Source: Chromatiaceae bacterium
GTDB taxonomy: Bacteria > Pseudomonadota > Gammaproteobacteria > Chromatiales > Chromatiaceae
Length of the DNA: 64,000 nt
Reading direction: 5' to 3'
Assembly (NCBI GenBank): GCA_024235315.1
Contig: JACKMP010000002.1
Coordinates: forward strand, 62,001 to 126,000
Both the position numbers and the translations under genes were made by a program. Below are positions 35,866 through 44,932 of this stretch, piece by piece. Every line of letters starts with the position of its first letter. Position 1 is the first letter of the stretch. Below the pieces are notes generated by a model that saw nothing but the letters and a program-made list of their open reading frames with translations, was not told the DNA's origin and searched no databases.

Positions 35866-36917
35866 GTGACACGAAACGCTATCAGCGCCAGCGCACATTG
35901 TTGGGCGGCATGGTCGTGGCAGCGATCGTGCTGTTCCTGTTCAGCCTCATTCAGGCCGATGCACTGCGCGAATGGCTCGACCCGGGCAAGGAGCTGCAGC
36001 TGATCTTGCCCGACCAGGGGCTGTTCGGACTGGCAGAGGGTGCCAAGATCGAGGTGCTCGGCACCCCCGCCGGGAAGATTCAGCGCATCGTCATAGACCC
36101 GGACCAGAAGATCCACGCCGAGGCCCGGCTGAGCGCATCGATGACGGCCTTCGTGCGGCAGGACTCGGAAGCGATCATCCGCAAGACCTTCGGCGTGGCT
36201 GGTGACAGCTATATCGAGATAACCCGTGGCGTCGGCGACCCGATGGACTGGGAATATGCCGTGCTCAACGCCAAGCCCGACCGTTCCCCCACCGACAGCA
36301 TCGGCGAGATCCTCGAAGACGTGCGCAGCCGCGTCATCCCCATTCTGCAACAGACCGAGCGCACGATGACGGCACTCGCCACTCTGACGGAAAGTCTTGC
36401 CAATCCGAAGGGCGATCTGCAACTGATGCTCGGCGACATCAGCGCGCTGACCTCACGTATCGAACAGGGTGAGGGCACACTCGGCAGGCTGCTGAGCGAG
36501 GACCGTACCGCACGCGGGCTCGAGGACCTGCTGGCCAATGCCAACAACGCTGTGTCGCAGCTCGGTCCGATCCTTGAACAGCTGCAGGCAACCTCGGTGC
36601 ACGTCACGTCGCTGTCGAAGTCGATCAGCGCGCAGGGCAAGGACCTGCCGGAGATCAGTGCCAGCGTCAAATCGGTTCTGGCATCGCTGGATCAGATCAT
36701 GCGCGACCTGCGCGAGACATCGCCGCAGCTGCCGCAGATCACACGCGATATTGGCGCATCGACCGCCAGCATCCCGGTCCTGCTCGGCATGACCCAGCAG
36801 ACGCTGGCCGAACTGGAGGCATTGCTGCACCAGTTGCGCAACAGCTGGCTGCTTGGTGGTGGCGGCGCCGCCACACCCGGTGGCGGTCGTCTGCCACCAC
36901 AAGAGGTGCGGCCATGA
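35862..36917 (+). CDS. MCE-domain (MlaD-like) lipid-transport substrate protein
   Basis: 351 residues from ATG 35862 overlapping the previous stop (ATGA). One N-terminal anchor (GGMVVAAIVLFLFSLI), one MCE domain (LQLILPDQGLFGLAEGAKIEV, GTPAGKIQRIVIDPD, FGVAGDSYIEITRG), and a long helical C-terminal part (residues ~150-330) of the kind that forms tubes or needles in MCE complexes. It would carry lipid across the periplasm from the permease. It ends in a Gly/Pro-rich tail overlapping the next gene. Confidence 0.88.
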   Translation: MSDTKRYQRQRTLLGGMVVAAIVLFLFSLIQADALREWLDPGKELQLILPDQGLFGLAEGAKIEVLGTPAGKIQRIVIDPDQKIHAEARLSASMTAFVRQDSEAIIRKTFGVAGDSYIEITRGVGDPMDWEYAVLNAKPDRSPTDSIGEILEDVRSRVIPILQQTERTMTALATLTESLANPKGDLQLMLGDISALTSRIEQGEGTLGRLLSEDRTARGLEDLLANANNAVSQLGPILEQLQATSVHVTSLSKSISAQGKDLPEISASVKSVLASLDQIMRDLRETSPQLPQITRDIGASTASIPVLLGMTQQTLAELEALLHQLRNSWLLGGGGAATPGGGRLPPQEVRP

Positions 36918-37804
36918 AGCGCATCCTGATACCAGTGTCATGTGCCCTGCTATGCCTGCTGACGGCCTGTAGCAGCGCGCCGAAGCCGCAGGCGCCACCG
37001 CCGACCGAGCACCAGTCGCTGGACCGCTCCGCGCGCCTGGCGTTCGCCCAGGGCCAGTACGCCCAGGCAGCCACCCTTTATGAAGCGGCACTGGAGCAGG
37101 CGCTCGCCGAAGACGCCCCGGGTGCCATTGTCGATACGCGATTCAACCTCGCGCTTTGCCAGACCTACCTCGGTCAATACGCCGCGGCATTGACTCAGGT
37201 CGCGCAGGCGGAAGCGGAACGCGCACGCCGGGGCCTGCCGGGCGACCCCGAACTGCAGCTGCTCGCCGGCACAATTCACTACCGTGCCGGGGAGCCGGGT
37301 CAAGCCCAGGAGATACTGGACGGACTGCTGCGGCACAGCGACCCGACCGGTACCACGAGAGCCAAGGCGCATTTCGTCGCTGGCCTCATCGCCGCCGACG
37401 ATTCCACACTGGGACCCTTACGCGAACATATCCTTGCCCTGCCGAGCGACGCCGACAGCAACGCACAGGCCGACCGGATGGAGCTGGAGGGACGCCTCGC
37501 AGGTATCGAAGGTGATATTGACCGCGCATTGGGCCTGCTCGACCAGGTCGTGATATTGCGCGGCACGGAGCGTGATTACCGCGGCATGGTGCGCGCGCTG
37601 GCCAGCGCCGGTGCAATCGCGCAACAGGATGGCCGCCTGCAGGCAGCCGGAACCTACCTGCTCAGGGCCGGCAGGAGTGCCGCCCAGCGTGGCGAACCCG
37701 AGGCCCGGGACTGGCTTGCCCGTGCGCAGTCGCTGGGGATACAGACCCATGACGATGCATTGGCTGGAGAGGCGGCAGCCATTCTGAATTCGCTGGTTGA
37801 CTGA
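36914..37804 (+). CDS. TPR-repeat lipoprotein of the sensor-linked transport locus
   Basis: 296 residues with a lipoprotein signal (SCALLCLLTACSS; Cys at ~19). The mature part is TPR-like throughout: LAFAQGQYAQAATLYEAALEQAL, FNLALCQTYLGQYAAALTQV and similar. It occupies the place where Mla loci often encode an auxiliary lipoprotein, but has no ABC_trans_aux signature. It may dock the MCE protein to the outer membrane. Overlap by four bases with the MCE gene makes it the last gene of a five-gene operon; a convergent gene ends 10 bases on. Confidence 0.82.
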   Translation: MKRILIPVSCALLCLLTACSSAPKPQAPPPTEHQSLDRSARLAFAQGQYAQAATLYEAALEQALAEDAPGAIVDTRFNLALCQTYLGQYAAALTQVAQAEAERARRGLPGDPELQLLAGTIHYRAGEPGQAQEILDGLLRHSDPTGTTRAKAHFVAGLIAADDSTLGPLREHILALPSDADSNAQADRMELEGRLAGIEGDIDRALGLLDQVVILRGTERDYRGMVRALASAGAIAQQDGRLQAAGTYLLRAGRSAAQRGEPEARDWLARAQSLGIQTHDDALAGEAAAILNSLVD

Positions 37805-37814
37805 CCCGTCGATC

Positions 37815-38240
37815 TCAGTTGTTGTCGTCGATCTCGTCGACGTCGATCTGACCGGTCAGACGCCGGCGAATATGCGACCACGACACACCGGTCGCGAGGA
37901 CCGCCGCCAGCAGCGCGAGGATGATATAGCTGATGACATCGATGTTGTCCGGCGCCACCCAGCCCCAATCGATGACCAGCCACAACAGCGATCCGAAAAA
38001 GGCCACCGCGAGAATGATCCCGAGAGCCCCCAGCGAGCGCAGCGTGGCACGAATGAACATGACCCACCCGATCAGCAGCACCACCCCGGCCAGCGCAACC
38101 AGCGGATTGAAGTCCGACAGACTTTGTTCGAACCAGTGGTAGTACGAGTAACCGCTGGGGTTATAGGTCGCAAAGACCAGCACCAACGCCGCAATCAGGC
38201 GCGCCAGGTAGCTTAAGAGTGTAAATCCGTTCGAGGCCAT
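37815..38240 (-). CDS. Four-span membrane protein, DUF6524-like
   Basis: 141 residues from ATG 38240 with AAGGAA ~10 bases before. Four hydrophobic spans: residues ~9-24 (LARLIAALVLVFATYN), 43-62, 68-88 and 98-117. The motif NPSGYSYYHW between spans 1 and 2 and the acidic tail VDEIDDNN fit the small DUF6524 family as I recall it. No function is known. It is convergent with the lipid-transport operon. Confidence 0.72.
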   Translation of the reverse strand: MASNGFTLLSYLARLIAALVLVFATYNPSGYSYYHWFEQSLSDFNPLVALAGVVLLIGWVMFIRATLRSLGALGIILAVAFFGSLLWLVIDWGWVAPDNIDVISYIILALLAAVLATGVSWSHIRRRLTGQIDVDEIDDNN

Positions 38241-38739
38241 GCAGGAAGGTTTCCTTGGTTGATTGAATAGGCGGACCGGAGCGAGCATAACGCGCCCGTT
38301 TTGTGAGAATCCACCGCGGGAACCGCGCCCAGCCTGAATGAAAACAGCGTACACGGTTGCGCGGGAGGAACTCGCTTACAGGGTCGCTGGAAACTGCCGG
38401 TAGAAATCGCCATCCCCACCTTGTTCGTGGAGCCCTGCCCGCCTTGGCAAGAGCATTCGCCCGTTCGCCCACGTCACCGATACGTCATTTTCCCACGCTG
38501 CGGCGGGCAACACTGCCTGTCCTGCGTGCGGGCTGCCTGATCGCCCTGTTGCAAACGCGGCGTCCTTGGCTTCAACCACCTGACCCAGGTTGGTGCCGGG
38601 CTTGAAATCGACACCAGCGCAATGACCTATCTGATATTGCGAGCCCGCCCGGTGGGTCGATAGGTATTTGGCGACGACACTTCGGGGTTCTCGGTTGGGG
38701 CTGGCAGTATGTTTCTAACCCGCTGTCTCGATTGAGCCG
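38241..38739. other. 499-base stretch with no recognisable gene
   Basis: Between the DUF6524-like gene and the repeat-protein gene. Short open frames exist on both strands (e.g. 38376-38579 minus, 38357-38605 plus), but none has a ribosome site, a known motif or consistent codon use. The codon-less, mixed texture could be decayed coding DNA, but I see no identifiable remnant. The promoter of the DUF6524-like gene should lie at its left end. Confidence 0.5.
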
Positions 38740-38976
38740 CTATTTCATCAGGGCTTCCATCGCCTTTTGGGTGTCCACCGACTCCCCTGCTTTTTGCTTG
38801 TCCACGGCATCGTAGCCTTTCTGAACATCTCGCTCCTGGACCGCTTCAACGGCTTTGGTCTGATCCACAGACTCGACAGCTTTACCTTTGTCAACCGACT
38901 GATAGAGTTGACCGTAGTCCACCGACAGCGCCGCCGTCGACGCCAGACCTAGTGCGAGAAACAGTGAAACACGCAT
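38740..38976 (-). CDS. Small exported protein made of SVDxxKAxE repeats
   Basis: 78 residues from ATG 38976 with AAGGAGCAAAAGT just before it. A short signal peptide (MRVSLFLALGLASTAALS) is followed by ~58 residues of degenerate nine-residue repeats: SVDKGKAVE, SVDQTKAVE, a spacer with AVQERDVQKGYDAVDKQKAGE, then SVDTQKAME. Each unit has alternating acidic/basic residues, suggesting a helical, soluble periplasmic rod. I do not recognise a family. It is divergent from the patatin-barrel gene by about 226 bases. Confidence 0.75.
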   Translation of the reverse strand: MRVSLFLALGLASTAALSVDYGQLYQSVDKGKAVESVDQTKAVEAVQERDVQKGYDAVDKQKAGESVDTQKAMEALMK

Positions 38977-39202
38977 ACTTTTGCTCCTTGATTCCGAGGG
39001 ACATCGTGCATCGTCCCGATGCACCGCACCTGAACGAACCAGGCGCATTGACGCCCTCCGCCATATTGCCACGCCAGGAACTGGCTGCGGAACAGGCTTT
39101 CACTTTAATGTACCCATGATTCAACCCGAATTGTGGAGGTCGAAGTACCCTCCTCAAGTCGTCAAGTTACGCGCGCAAGACCGATCTTCAGGAACTGTTT
39201 CC

Positions 39203-41443
39203 ATGAAACCCGGACGCCAAATATTCTCCACACTCATACAGTGCGTCATGCTCGGCATGCTCCTGCACACAGCAGCAGCCACACCGCCGGGGCCCCGCGT
39301 CGGCCTCGTCCTGGGTGGTGGCGGCGCCCGAGGCATCGCGCATATCGGTGTTCTGCGGGTCCTGGAGGAAATGCGCATACCCATCGCCTGTATCGCAGGC
39401 ACCAGCATGGGGTCGCTGGTGGGTGGTGTCTACGCGGCGGGTGTTCCGCTCGATGAGATCACCGATCGGCTCAGTGGCATCGATTGGGACGACCTGTTCA
39501 CTGACGATCCACCGCGTACCGAGAAGCCATTCCGTGCCAAAAGTGATGATTTCAAGAACCTTTTCCACCTGGAACTGGGGCAACGCGGCACGAAGGTGCT
39601 GATGCCCCCAGGCTCCACTGCGGGCTATAAGTTCGAGTTCCTGCTGCGCGAAATGGTGGCCCGTTCCGGCAACTTCGCCCGCCAGGATTTCGACCACCTG
39701 CCGATCCCCTACCGCGCCATGGCCACCGATATAGAGAATGGCACCAGCAAGGAGTTCCGCGACGGCGACCTGGTGAAGGCGATGCGTGCCAGCATGTCCG
39801 TTCCCGGTGCGATTGCCCCCGTCGAGATCGATGGTGCGCTCTACGTCGATGGTGGATTGCTGCAAAACCTGCCGGTCGCGGCAGCGCGGGGGGCCTGCGC
39901 CGACGTCGTGATCGTGGTGGATGTCGGCAGCGGACTGCTGCCTCGCGACCAGCTGAACTCGGCACTCGGTATCTCGTTGCAGATGATCAACGTGCTGATG
40001 GCCCAAAACGTGCGGGAGTCGATCGAGTCGCTCGGGCCAGACGACGTGCTGATCAGTCCCGAACTCGGAGACTTCAGTGCCGCCAACTTTGCCGAGTCCA
40101 TGACACTGGTCGAGACTGGTGAGGCCGCCGCGCGCAGCAAGGCCGATCAGCTGCGCCGTTTTTCCGTCTCTGCCGAGGACTATCAGGCATGGCGTGCATC
40201 AGTCGCTGCCCGCCTGCCGACTGTCCCACCCGTCACCAGCGTCAGGGTGGCCACCACCAGTGGGCGGGTCAACCCGCAGGTGCTCGAAGGCGAACTCGCC
40301 CGGCAACCGGGCATCGATCTGCGCGCCCACCCCGAGAGCGACTTCAGCCTCGAGAACCTCAATACCCGCCTCGAGCAGGTCTATGGCCGTGGTGATTTCG
40401 AGCGCATGGACTACCACGTGATCGATCGACAGGGTACGCGGACCGTCGAGGTCCAGGGCGTGGAGAAATCCTGGGGGCCGAACTACGTCAAGTTCGGCCT
40501 CGGGCTCGCCTCGGATTCCGACCAGACGCGCTTCGACGCCAGTGCCAGTCACCGCCGCACCTGGATCAACGCGCTCGGTGCCGAATGGCGCAATGACCTG
40601 CAGATCGGATACCGCGACGAGCTGACCAGTGAGTTCTATCAACCGCTCACCCTTGGTAGCGGCGTCTTCGTCGCGCCACGGCTCGACCTGCAAAGAGAAC
40701 CGATCGTCTATTACCTCAGTGGCAGACGCATCGGGGACTACCGGGTAGAGCATGCCCGGGCGCATCTCGACTTCGGGGTACAAAACAAGTATGGAGAAGT
40801 GCGTCTCGGTGCCTTCGCCGGCAAACTGAATGCCGAAGAGGACTTCGGAATTCTCACATTCGTTCCGGACTACGACCTGACGCAGGTCGGCTACAACGTG
40901 CAAGTCACGTTCGATCAGATCGACAGCCCAAGCTTCGGGCGCAACGGCGTCCTGGCACAACTGTCGAGTTTCGGGACAGTCGGCGACTGGGGATCGGAAG
41001 ACGAGTACAACAAGACCGAGCTGCTTCTGTTGGGCGCGAAGAGCGTGGGCAATCACGCAGTCCAGCTCGCCGGCTATGTCGGCGAGAGCCTTTCCGGTGA
41101 TCTGCCCAACTACGACCCCTTTCTGCTGGGCGGATTCCTGCGCGGATCCGGCTACCGAATGGACGAACTCGTCGGTAACAGCGTCGCCATGGCGCGCGCG
41201 GTCTACAGCTACAAGATCGCATCACTACCGCCGCCGCTGGGTCGCGGCGTGTACCTGGGCGGGTCGATCGAGGCCACGCGTGCCTCGCTCGGAATCAACC
41301 TGGACTCCGACAAGAAAATCCGCCCTTCGGCGAGCATCTTTGTCGGGGCCGACACCTTTCTGGGACCGGCCTACCTGGCGTTCGGCCACGCGTTCAGTGA
41401 CGACAACCCCAATGCCATCTATCTTCTGCTGGGTACCCCCTGA
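39203..41443 (+). CDS. Patatin-like phospholipase with C-terminal outer-membrane beta-barrel
   Basis: 746 residues from ATG 39203 behind AGGAA. Signal peptide (STLIQCVMLGMLLHTAAA), then a patatin domain with GGGGARG at ~38, GTSMG with catalytic Ser68, and the catalytic Asp in YVDGGLLQNLP (D216). A POTRA-like linker follows (RVNPQVLEGELARQPGIDL), then ~400 residues of alternating barrel strands ending in LAFGHAFSDDNPNAIYLLLG. This is the PlpD type (class Vd autotransporter-like): a surface or secreted lipase. A longer frame begins at 38981 but lacks a signal at its start. Confidence 0.9.
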   Translation: MKPGRQIFSTLIQCVMLGMLLHTAAATPPGPRVGLVLGGGGARGIAHIGVLRVLEEMRIPIACIAGTSMGSLVGGVYAAGVPLDEITDRLSGIDWDDLFTDDPPRTEKPFRAKSDDFKNLFHLELGQRGTKVLMPPGSTAGYKFEFLLREMVARSGNFARQDFDHLPIPYRAMATDIENGTSKEFRDGDLVKAMRASMSVPGAIAPVEIDGALYVDGGLLQNLPVAAARGACADVVIVVDVGSGLLPRDQLNSALGISLQMINVLMAQNVRESIESLGPDDVLISPELGDFSAANFAESMTLVETGEAAARSKADQLRRFSVSAEDYQAWRASVAARLPTVPPVTSVRVATTSGRVNPQVLEGELARQPGIDLRAHPESDFSLENLNTRLEQVYGRGDFERMDYHVIDRQGTRTVEVQGVEKSWGPNYVKFGLGLASDSDQTRFDASASHRRTWINALGAEWRNDLQIGYRDELTSEFYQPLTLGSGVFVAPRLDLQREPIVYYLSGRRIGDYRVEHARAHLDFGVQNKYGEVRLGAFAGKLNAEEDFGILTFVPDYDLTQVGYNVQVTFDQIDSPSFGRNGVLAQLSSFGTVGDWGSEDEYNKTELLLLGAKSVGNHAVQLAGYVGESLSGDLPNYDPFLLGGFLRGSGYRMDELVGNSVAMARAVYSYKIASLPPPLGRGVYLGGSIEATRASLGINLDSDKKIRPSASIFVGADTFLGPAYLAFGHAFSDDNPNAIYLLLGTP

Positions 41444-41496
41444 TCAGTCTTGCAACAACCCGGGCAACGACTGGCGCCGACATCGGTAGCCCCTTT

Positions 41497-43344
41497 CTAA
41501 CCGTCTTCGCGCTCGATGTCGCAGCAATGTGATGTCTGGGCGCCACCCTGGCCACTCGTCCCGGTACTGAGGATCTCACCAGTGACCGGATTCGGCCGAA
41601 AGGTGGTGCAACCTTTCAGTCCCTGCCGATAAGCCGACCCGTAAAGTTCCTGAAACTCGTCGAACGGATAGTCTTCCGGGACGTTCACCGTCTTGGAGAT
41701 CGCGCTGTCGACGAACGGCTGCAAGGCGGCCTGCATCGCCAAGTGATCAGAAGGCGCCACGTTCAGGGCGCTGACGAAGGCCGGTGGCAAGACCCCGCCA
41801 TGCGGGTGATCTCGCCGCCACAGTGCATGTGCATGGTCCTCGACATCGAACACCAGGTAACTGCCATCGACGTCGAGCAGGCGCCGCGAATGGCGGAAGT
41901 CGAATACCGGTTCGACACCACTGGAGATATTGTCGGCCAACAGGCTGATCGTCCCGGTCGGGGCAATTGCCGTGAGATGGCTGTTGCGGATTCCATGCCC
42001 GGCAATCGCGTCGCGGATATCGTCGGGCAGCGCGCGGATGAATGCGCCCTCGAGGTAAGGCGCACGATCAAAATAGGGAAACGCGCCCTTCTCGCGTGCC
42101 AAGTCCGCTGATGCACGATAGGCCGCGTGGCAGATTGCACGCATCGCCTGCGCGGCCGTCTCGCGGGCGGCTGCACTGTCGTAACGCAGCCCCAACATGA
42201 TCAGTGCGTCCGCCAGGCCGGTCAGGCCCAGTCCGATGCGACGCGATCCGCGCGCCTCCTCGGCCTGACGCGGCAGCGGAAAACGTGAGGCATCGATCGC
42301 GTTGTCGAGCATCCTTACCGCGGTGCGCACTGTGGTGGTGACCATATCGAGGTCCAGTTTTGCCTGCGCCGTGAATGCCGACTTCACACAGTGCGCGAGG
42401 TTGATCGAACCGAGATTGCAGGCACCGTATGGCGGCAGCGGTATCTCACCACAGGGATTGGACGCACTGATATCCTCGCGATACCACAGATTGTTCTGAC
42501 GATTGATCTGATCGACGAACAGCACACCGGGTTCGGCAAAATCATAGGTTGCGCGCATGATTTTGGCCCACAGGTCGCGGGCCGCTACGCGGCGCAGCAC
42601 ACGACAGGCGACAGGTCCGGCCTCTCCCGGCCAGTGGCGCATCACTGTTTCGCGGTCACCGCACCGCGTTTCGCCGAGCGCATGATCGGGAAACACCAGC
42701 GACCAGGATGCATCCGCGTCCACCGCCTGCATGAAGGCGTCGCTGACCTGTACCGAGAGATTGAAGCGTCGCAGCACATGATGGTCCTGCTTGGCGACGA
42801 TGAAGTCCTCGACATCCGGATGGTCACAACGCAGTGTGGCCATCATCGCGCCACGTCGCGCGCCCGTCGAAAGGACGGTGCCGCACATCGCATCCCAGAC
42901 GTGCATGAAGGACACAGGGCCAGAGGCAATGCGCCCGGTCGCATGAGCCTCACTCCCGGCAGGACGCAGGGTCGAAAAATCATAGCCGACGCCACCGCCC
43001 TGCTGCATCGTCAGCGCCCCTTCCCTGAGGTGCTCGAAGATGCTGTCGATGCTGTCCTCCAGGCGCCCCATCACGAAGCAGTTGAACAGTGTGATGCGTC
43101 GCCCGGTCCCAGCGCCGGCCAGGATGCGCCCGCCGGGGATGAAGCGGAATTCCTCGAGTGCAGAGCGAAACCTTTCCTCCCAACCAGACCGAGCATTCGG
43201 CTCGACACCAGCCAGTGCACCGGCAACACGCCGCCAGGTATCGGACAGGGTGTGATCCCGCACCGTATCGCCGTCGATGAAGCGATAACGGGTATTCCAG
43301 ATGTGCTCCGAAAGGGCATTGTTGAACACTTTATCCCGCAACAC
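41497..43344 (-). CDS. nrdJ: Adenosylcobalamin-dependent (class II) ribonucleotide reductase
   Basis: About 615 residues. RNR large-subunit blocks are intact: NALSEHIWNTRYRFIDGD start, FIPGGRILAGAG, NCFVMG, GGGVGYDFSTLRP, NPCGEIPLPPYGACNLGSIN (active-site NxCxE), and APTGTISLLADNISSGVEP. The C-terminus has SHCCDIERED with a Cys pair for turnover. There is no ATP-cone and no class I small subunit nearby. It makes deoxynucleotides with or without oxygen using B12. The start is uncertain: GTG 43344 or TTG 43341 follow GGAGG closely; a much longer open frame upstream (to 44712) is antisense of the AMP-ligase gene. Confidence 0.9.
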   Translation of the reverse strand: MLRDKVFNNALSEHIWNTRYRFIDGDTVRDHTLSDTWRRVAGALAGVEPNARSGWEERFRSALEEFRFIPGGRILAGAGTGRRITLFNCFVMGRLEDSIDSIFEHLREGALTMQQGGGVGYDFSTLRPAGSEAHATGRIASGPVSFMHVWDAMCGTVLSTGARRGAMMATLRCDHPDVEDFIVAKQDHHVLRRFNLSVQVSDAFMQAVDADASWSLVFPDHALGETRCGDRETVMRHWPGEAGPVACRVLRRVAARDLWAKIMRATYDFAEPGVLFVDQINRQNNLWYREDISASNPCGEIPLPPYGACNLGSINLAHCVKSAFTAQAKLDLDMVTTTVRTAVRMLDNAIDASRFPLPRQAEEARGSRRIGLGLTGLADALIMLGLRYDSAAARETAAQAMRAICHAAYRASADLAREKGAFPYFDRAPYLEGAFIRALPDDIRDAIAGHGIRNSHLTAIAPTGTISLLADNISSGVEPVFDFRHSRRLLDVDGSYLVFDVEDHAHALWRRDHPHGGVLPPAFVSALNVAPSDHLAMQAALQPFVDSAISKTVNVPEDYPFDEFQELYGSAYRQGLKGCTTFRPNPVTGEILSTGTSGQGGAQTSHCCDIEREDG

Positions 43345-43449
43345 AGCCTCCAGTCCCGGACATCGACCGCCACTATGCCGGTCGGGCAACGGACCTGTCA
43401 GCAGTTTAGGATAGATACAGCAACACGACGCCGACGAGGAAAAGTCCCA

Positions 43450-44880
43450 ATGAACATCCCGGCCACCAGCAGGCACGAAGAACTGGCCGTTCAGGCAGGT
43501 TGGCAGCCACTCGATCGGCACAAAGAAAACAAGACGTTCATACGCCTCTTGGACAACGAGTTTCGTGACCCGGAAACCATCGAGGCATCCGTCGCCAGGC
43601 AGATCGCCAGGATGGTCGCCTATGCCGGCGACCATGTACCTTTCTATCGCGATGCTTTCGCGACGGCCGGCATCGACCCTCGCACGATCGCCTCGCTGGC
43701 CGACCTTACACGCTTGCCGGTGCTCAGCCGATTTGATCTTGCCAGCGGATTTGATCGATTGCGCTCGAACCGGGTGTCGGCGCAAGATCGCAGCCTGGTG
43801 GTCGCCAAGACCTCGGGCTCGACCGGAATCCCGGTCAGGGTACTGAAGACGCGTCAGAGCAGCGGCAGTTTTGCCCTGCTGTGGCTGCGCCAGGCACGCT
43901 GGTTTCGCCACGACCTGTCCAGGCGCTATGCGCGGATCCTCACCGCCAACACGCTCTCCCGCAGGGCAGACGGCACGCTGAACCGCGACGGCGAAACCAT
44001 AGTCAAGCCGTCCTGGATATATGCCGGGCAGTACTTCCATACCGGAGACGAGGTGCAGTTCAACTCGTCCAGCAGCAGGCCGGACCAGCTGCGTTGGCTG
44101 CAACACCATCGGCCGGCCTATCTGATGACCTACCCGGGACTGCTGGAAGAACTGGCACTCGCCAATGCCTGTCAGCCCCTGGAAGGTGTCGAAGGGCTGA
44201 TTGCGATCTCGACGATCATGACCAGGGCAATGCGCGCGCGCGTGGAAACCTGCTTCGGTATCCCGATATATCAGAATTACGGTCTCAACGAGGCCGGGCT
44301 GGTTGCGGTGCGGTGTGCGGCCGGGCGCTACCACACGCATATCGAACACGCACACGTCGAGATTGTCGATGCCGATGGCCAGACAGTCGCCCCCGGTGCC
44401 AGCGGCCGGCTGCTGGTCACCACACTCACGAATCCGGCAATGCCCCTGTTGCGCTACGACACCGGTGACATCGCGATTGCGGCCGCCGGGTCCTGCCCAT
44501 GCGGTCGTACCCTGCCTTCCTTCCTCGACATAATGGGCCGCCACCGCCGATTTGCGGCTACACCCGAAGGTACTCGCCCCCGGGTCAACGGGCTGATCGA
44601 TTGCCTCGCGGAGATGCCGGCTGAGTGGCTGGCCAACCTGCGCCAGTACCAGATTCACCAGGCCGGCGACAAGAGTTTCGAGTTGCGGATACAGGTGACC
44701 GGGAAGTTGCACGAGGCATTCGGCAGGGCGCTGCGAAAGACATGGGCCAACCTGCAGTCGGATGGCGAAGACTGGCCACTGGCGATCGTCGAGGTCGGGG
44801 CGATCGAACCGTCAGCGAGCGGGAAACTGCTGGACTTCGTCTCCGAGTTTGACGATACACAGATGGATATGACGCATTGA
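43450..44880 (+). CDS. PaaK/CapK-like AMP-dependent ligase
   Basis: 476 residues from ATG 43450 with GAGG ~10 bases before. Adenylating-enzyme motifs: KTSGSTGIPVRVLKT (AMP-binding P-loop), YQNYGLNEAGLVAV, LLRYDTGDIAIA and the Cys-containing CPCGRTLPSFLDIMGR. The N-terminal VAYAGDHVPFYRDAF and the C-terminal domain match the phenylacetate-CoA ligase/CapK group, which activates carboxylic acids or acts in surface polymer synthesis. The substrate is unknown. It is divergent from nrdJ with ~105 bases between. Confidence 0.85.
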   Translation: MNIPATSRHEELAVQAGWQPLDRHKENKTFIRLLDNEFRDPETIEASVARQIARMVAYAGDHVPFYRDAFATAGIDPRTIASLADLTRLPVLSRFDLASGFDRLRSNRVSAQDRSLVVAKTSGSTGIPVRVLKTRQSSGSFALLWLRQARWFRHDLSRRYARILTANTLSRRADGTLNRDGETIVKPSWIYAGQYFHTGDEVQFNSSSSRPDQLRWLQHHRPAYLMTYPGLLEELALANACQPLEGVEGLIAISTIMTRAMRARVETCFGIPIYQNYGLNEAGLVAVRCAAGRYHTHIEHAHVEIVDADGQTVAPGASGRLLVTTLTNPAMPLLRYDTGDIAIAAAGSCPCGRTLPSFLDIMGRHRRFAATPEGTRPRVNGLIDCLAEMPAEWLANLRQYQIHQAGDKSFELRIQVTGKLHEAFGRALRKTWANLQSDGEDWPLAIVEVGAIEPSASGKLLDFVSEFDDTQMDMTH

Positions 44881-44932
44881 AACCGGCAGAAAGACGGCCG
44901 GCGTCACAAGGCCACCATCATCGGGGAGACGC

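Noticed and set aside
38357..38605. Short frame that might be a transposase or gene remnant
   Set aside because: The translation shows no known motif in any frame, and no inverted repeats bound the region.
38981..39202. Extended N-terminus of the patatin-barrel protein
   Set aside because: The added residues hide the signal peptide; ATG 39203 with AGGAA gives a proper exported protein.
42391..43449. N-terminal extension of the AMP-ligase frame
   Set aside because: It is antisense to nrdJ; the ATG at 43450 has a ribosome site and begins the recognisable PaaK-like N-terminus.
43345..44712. N-terminal extension of the ribonucleotide reductase frame
   Set aside because: The extension is antisense to the AMP-ligase gene and lacks any RNR or ATP-cone sequence; the RNR fold begins near 43340.
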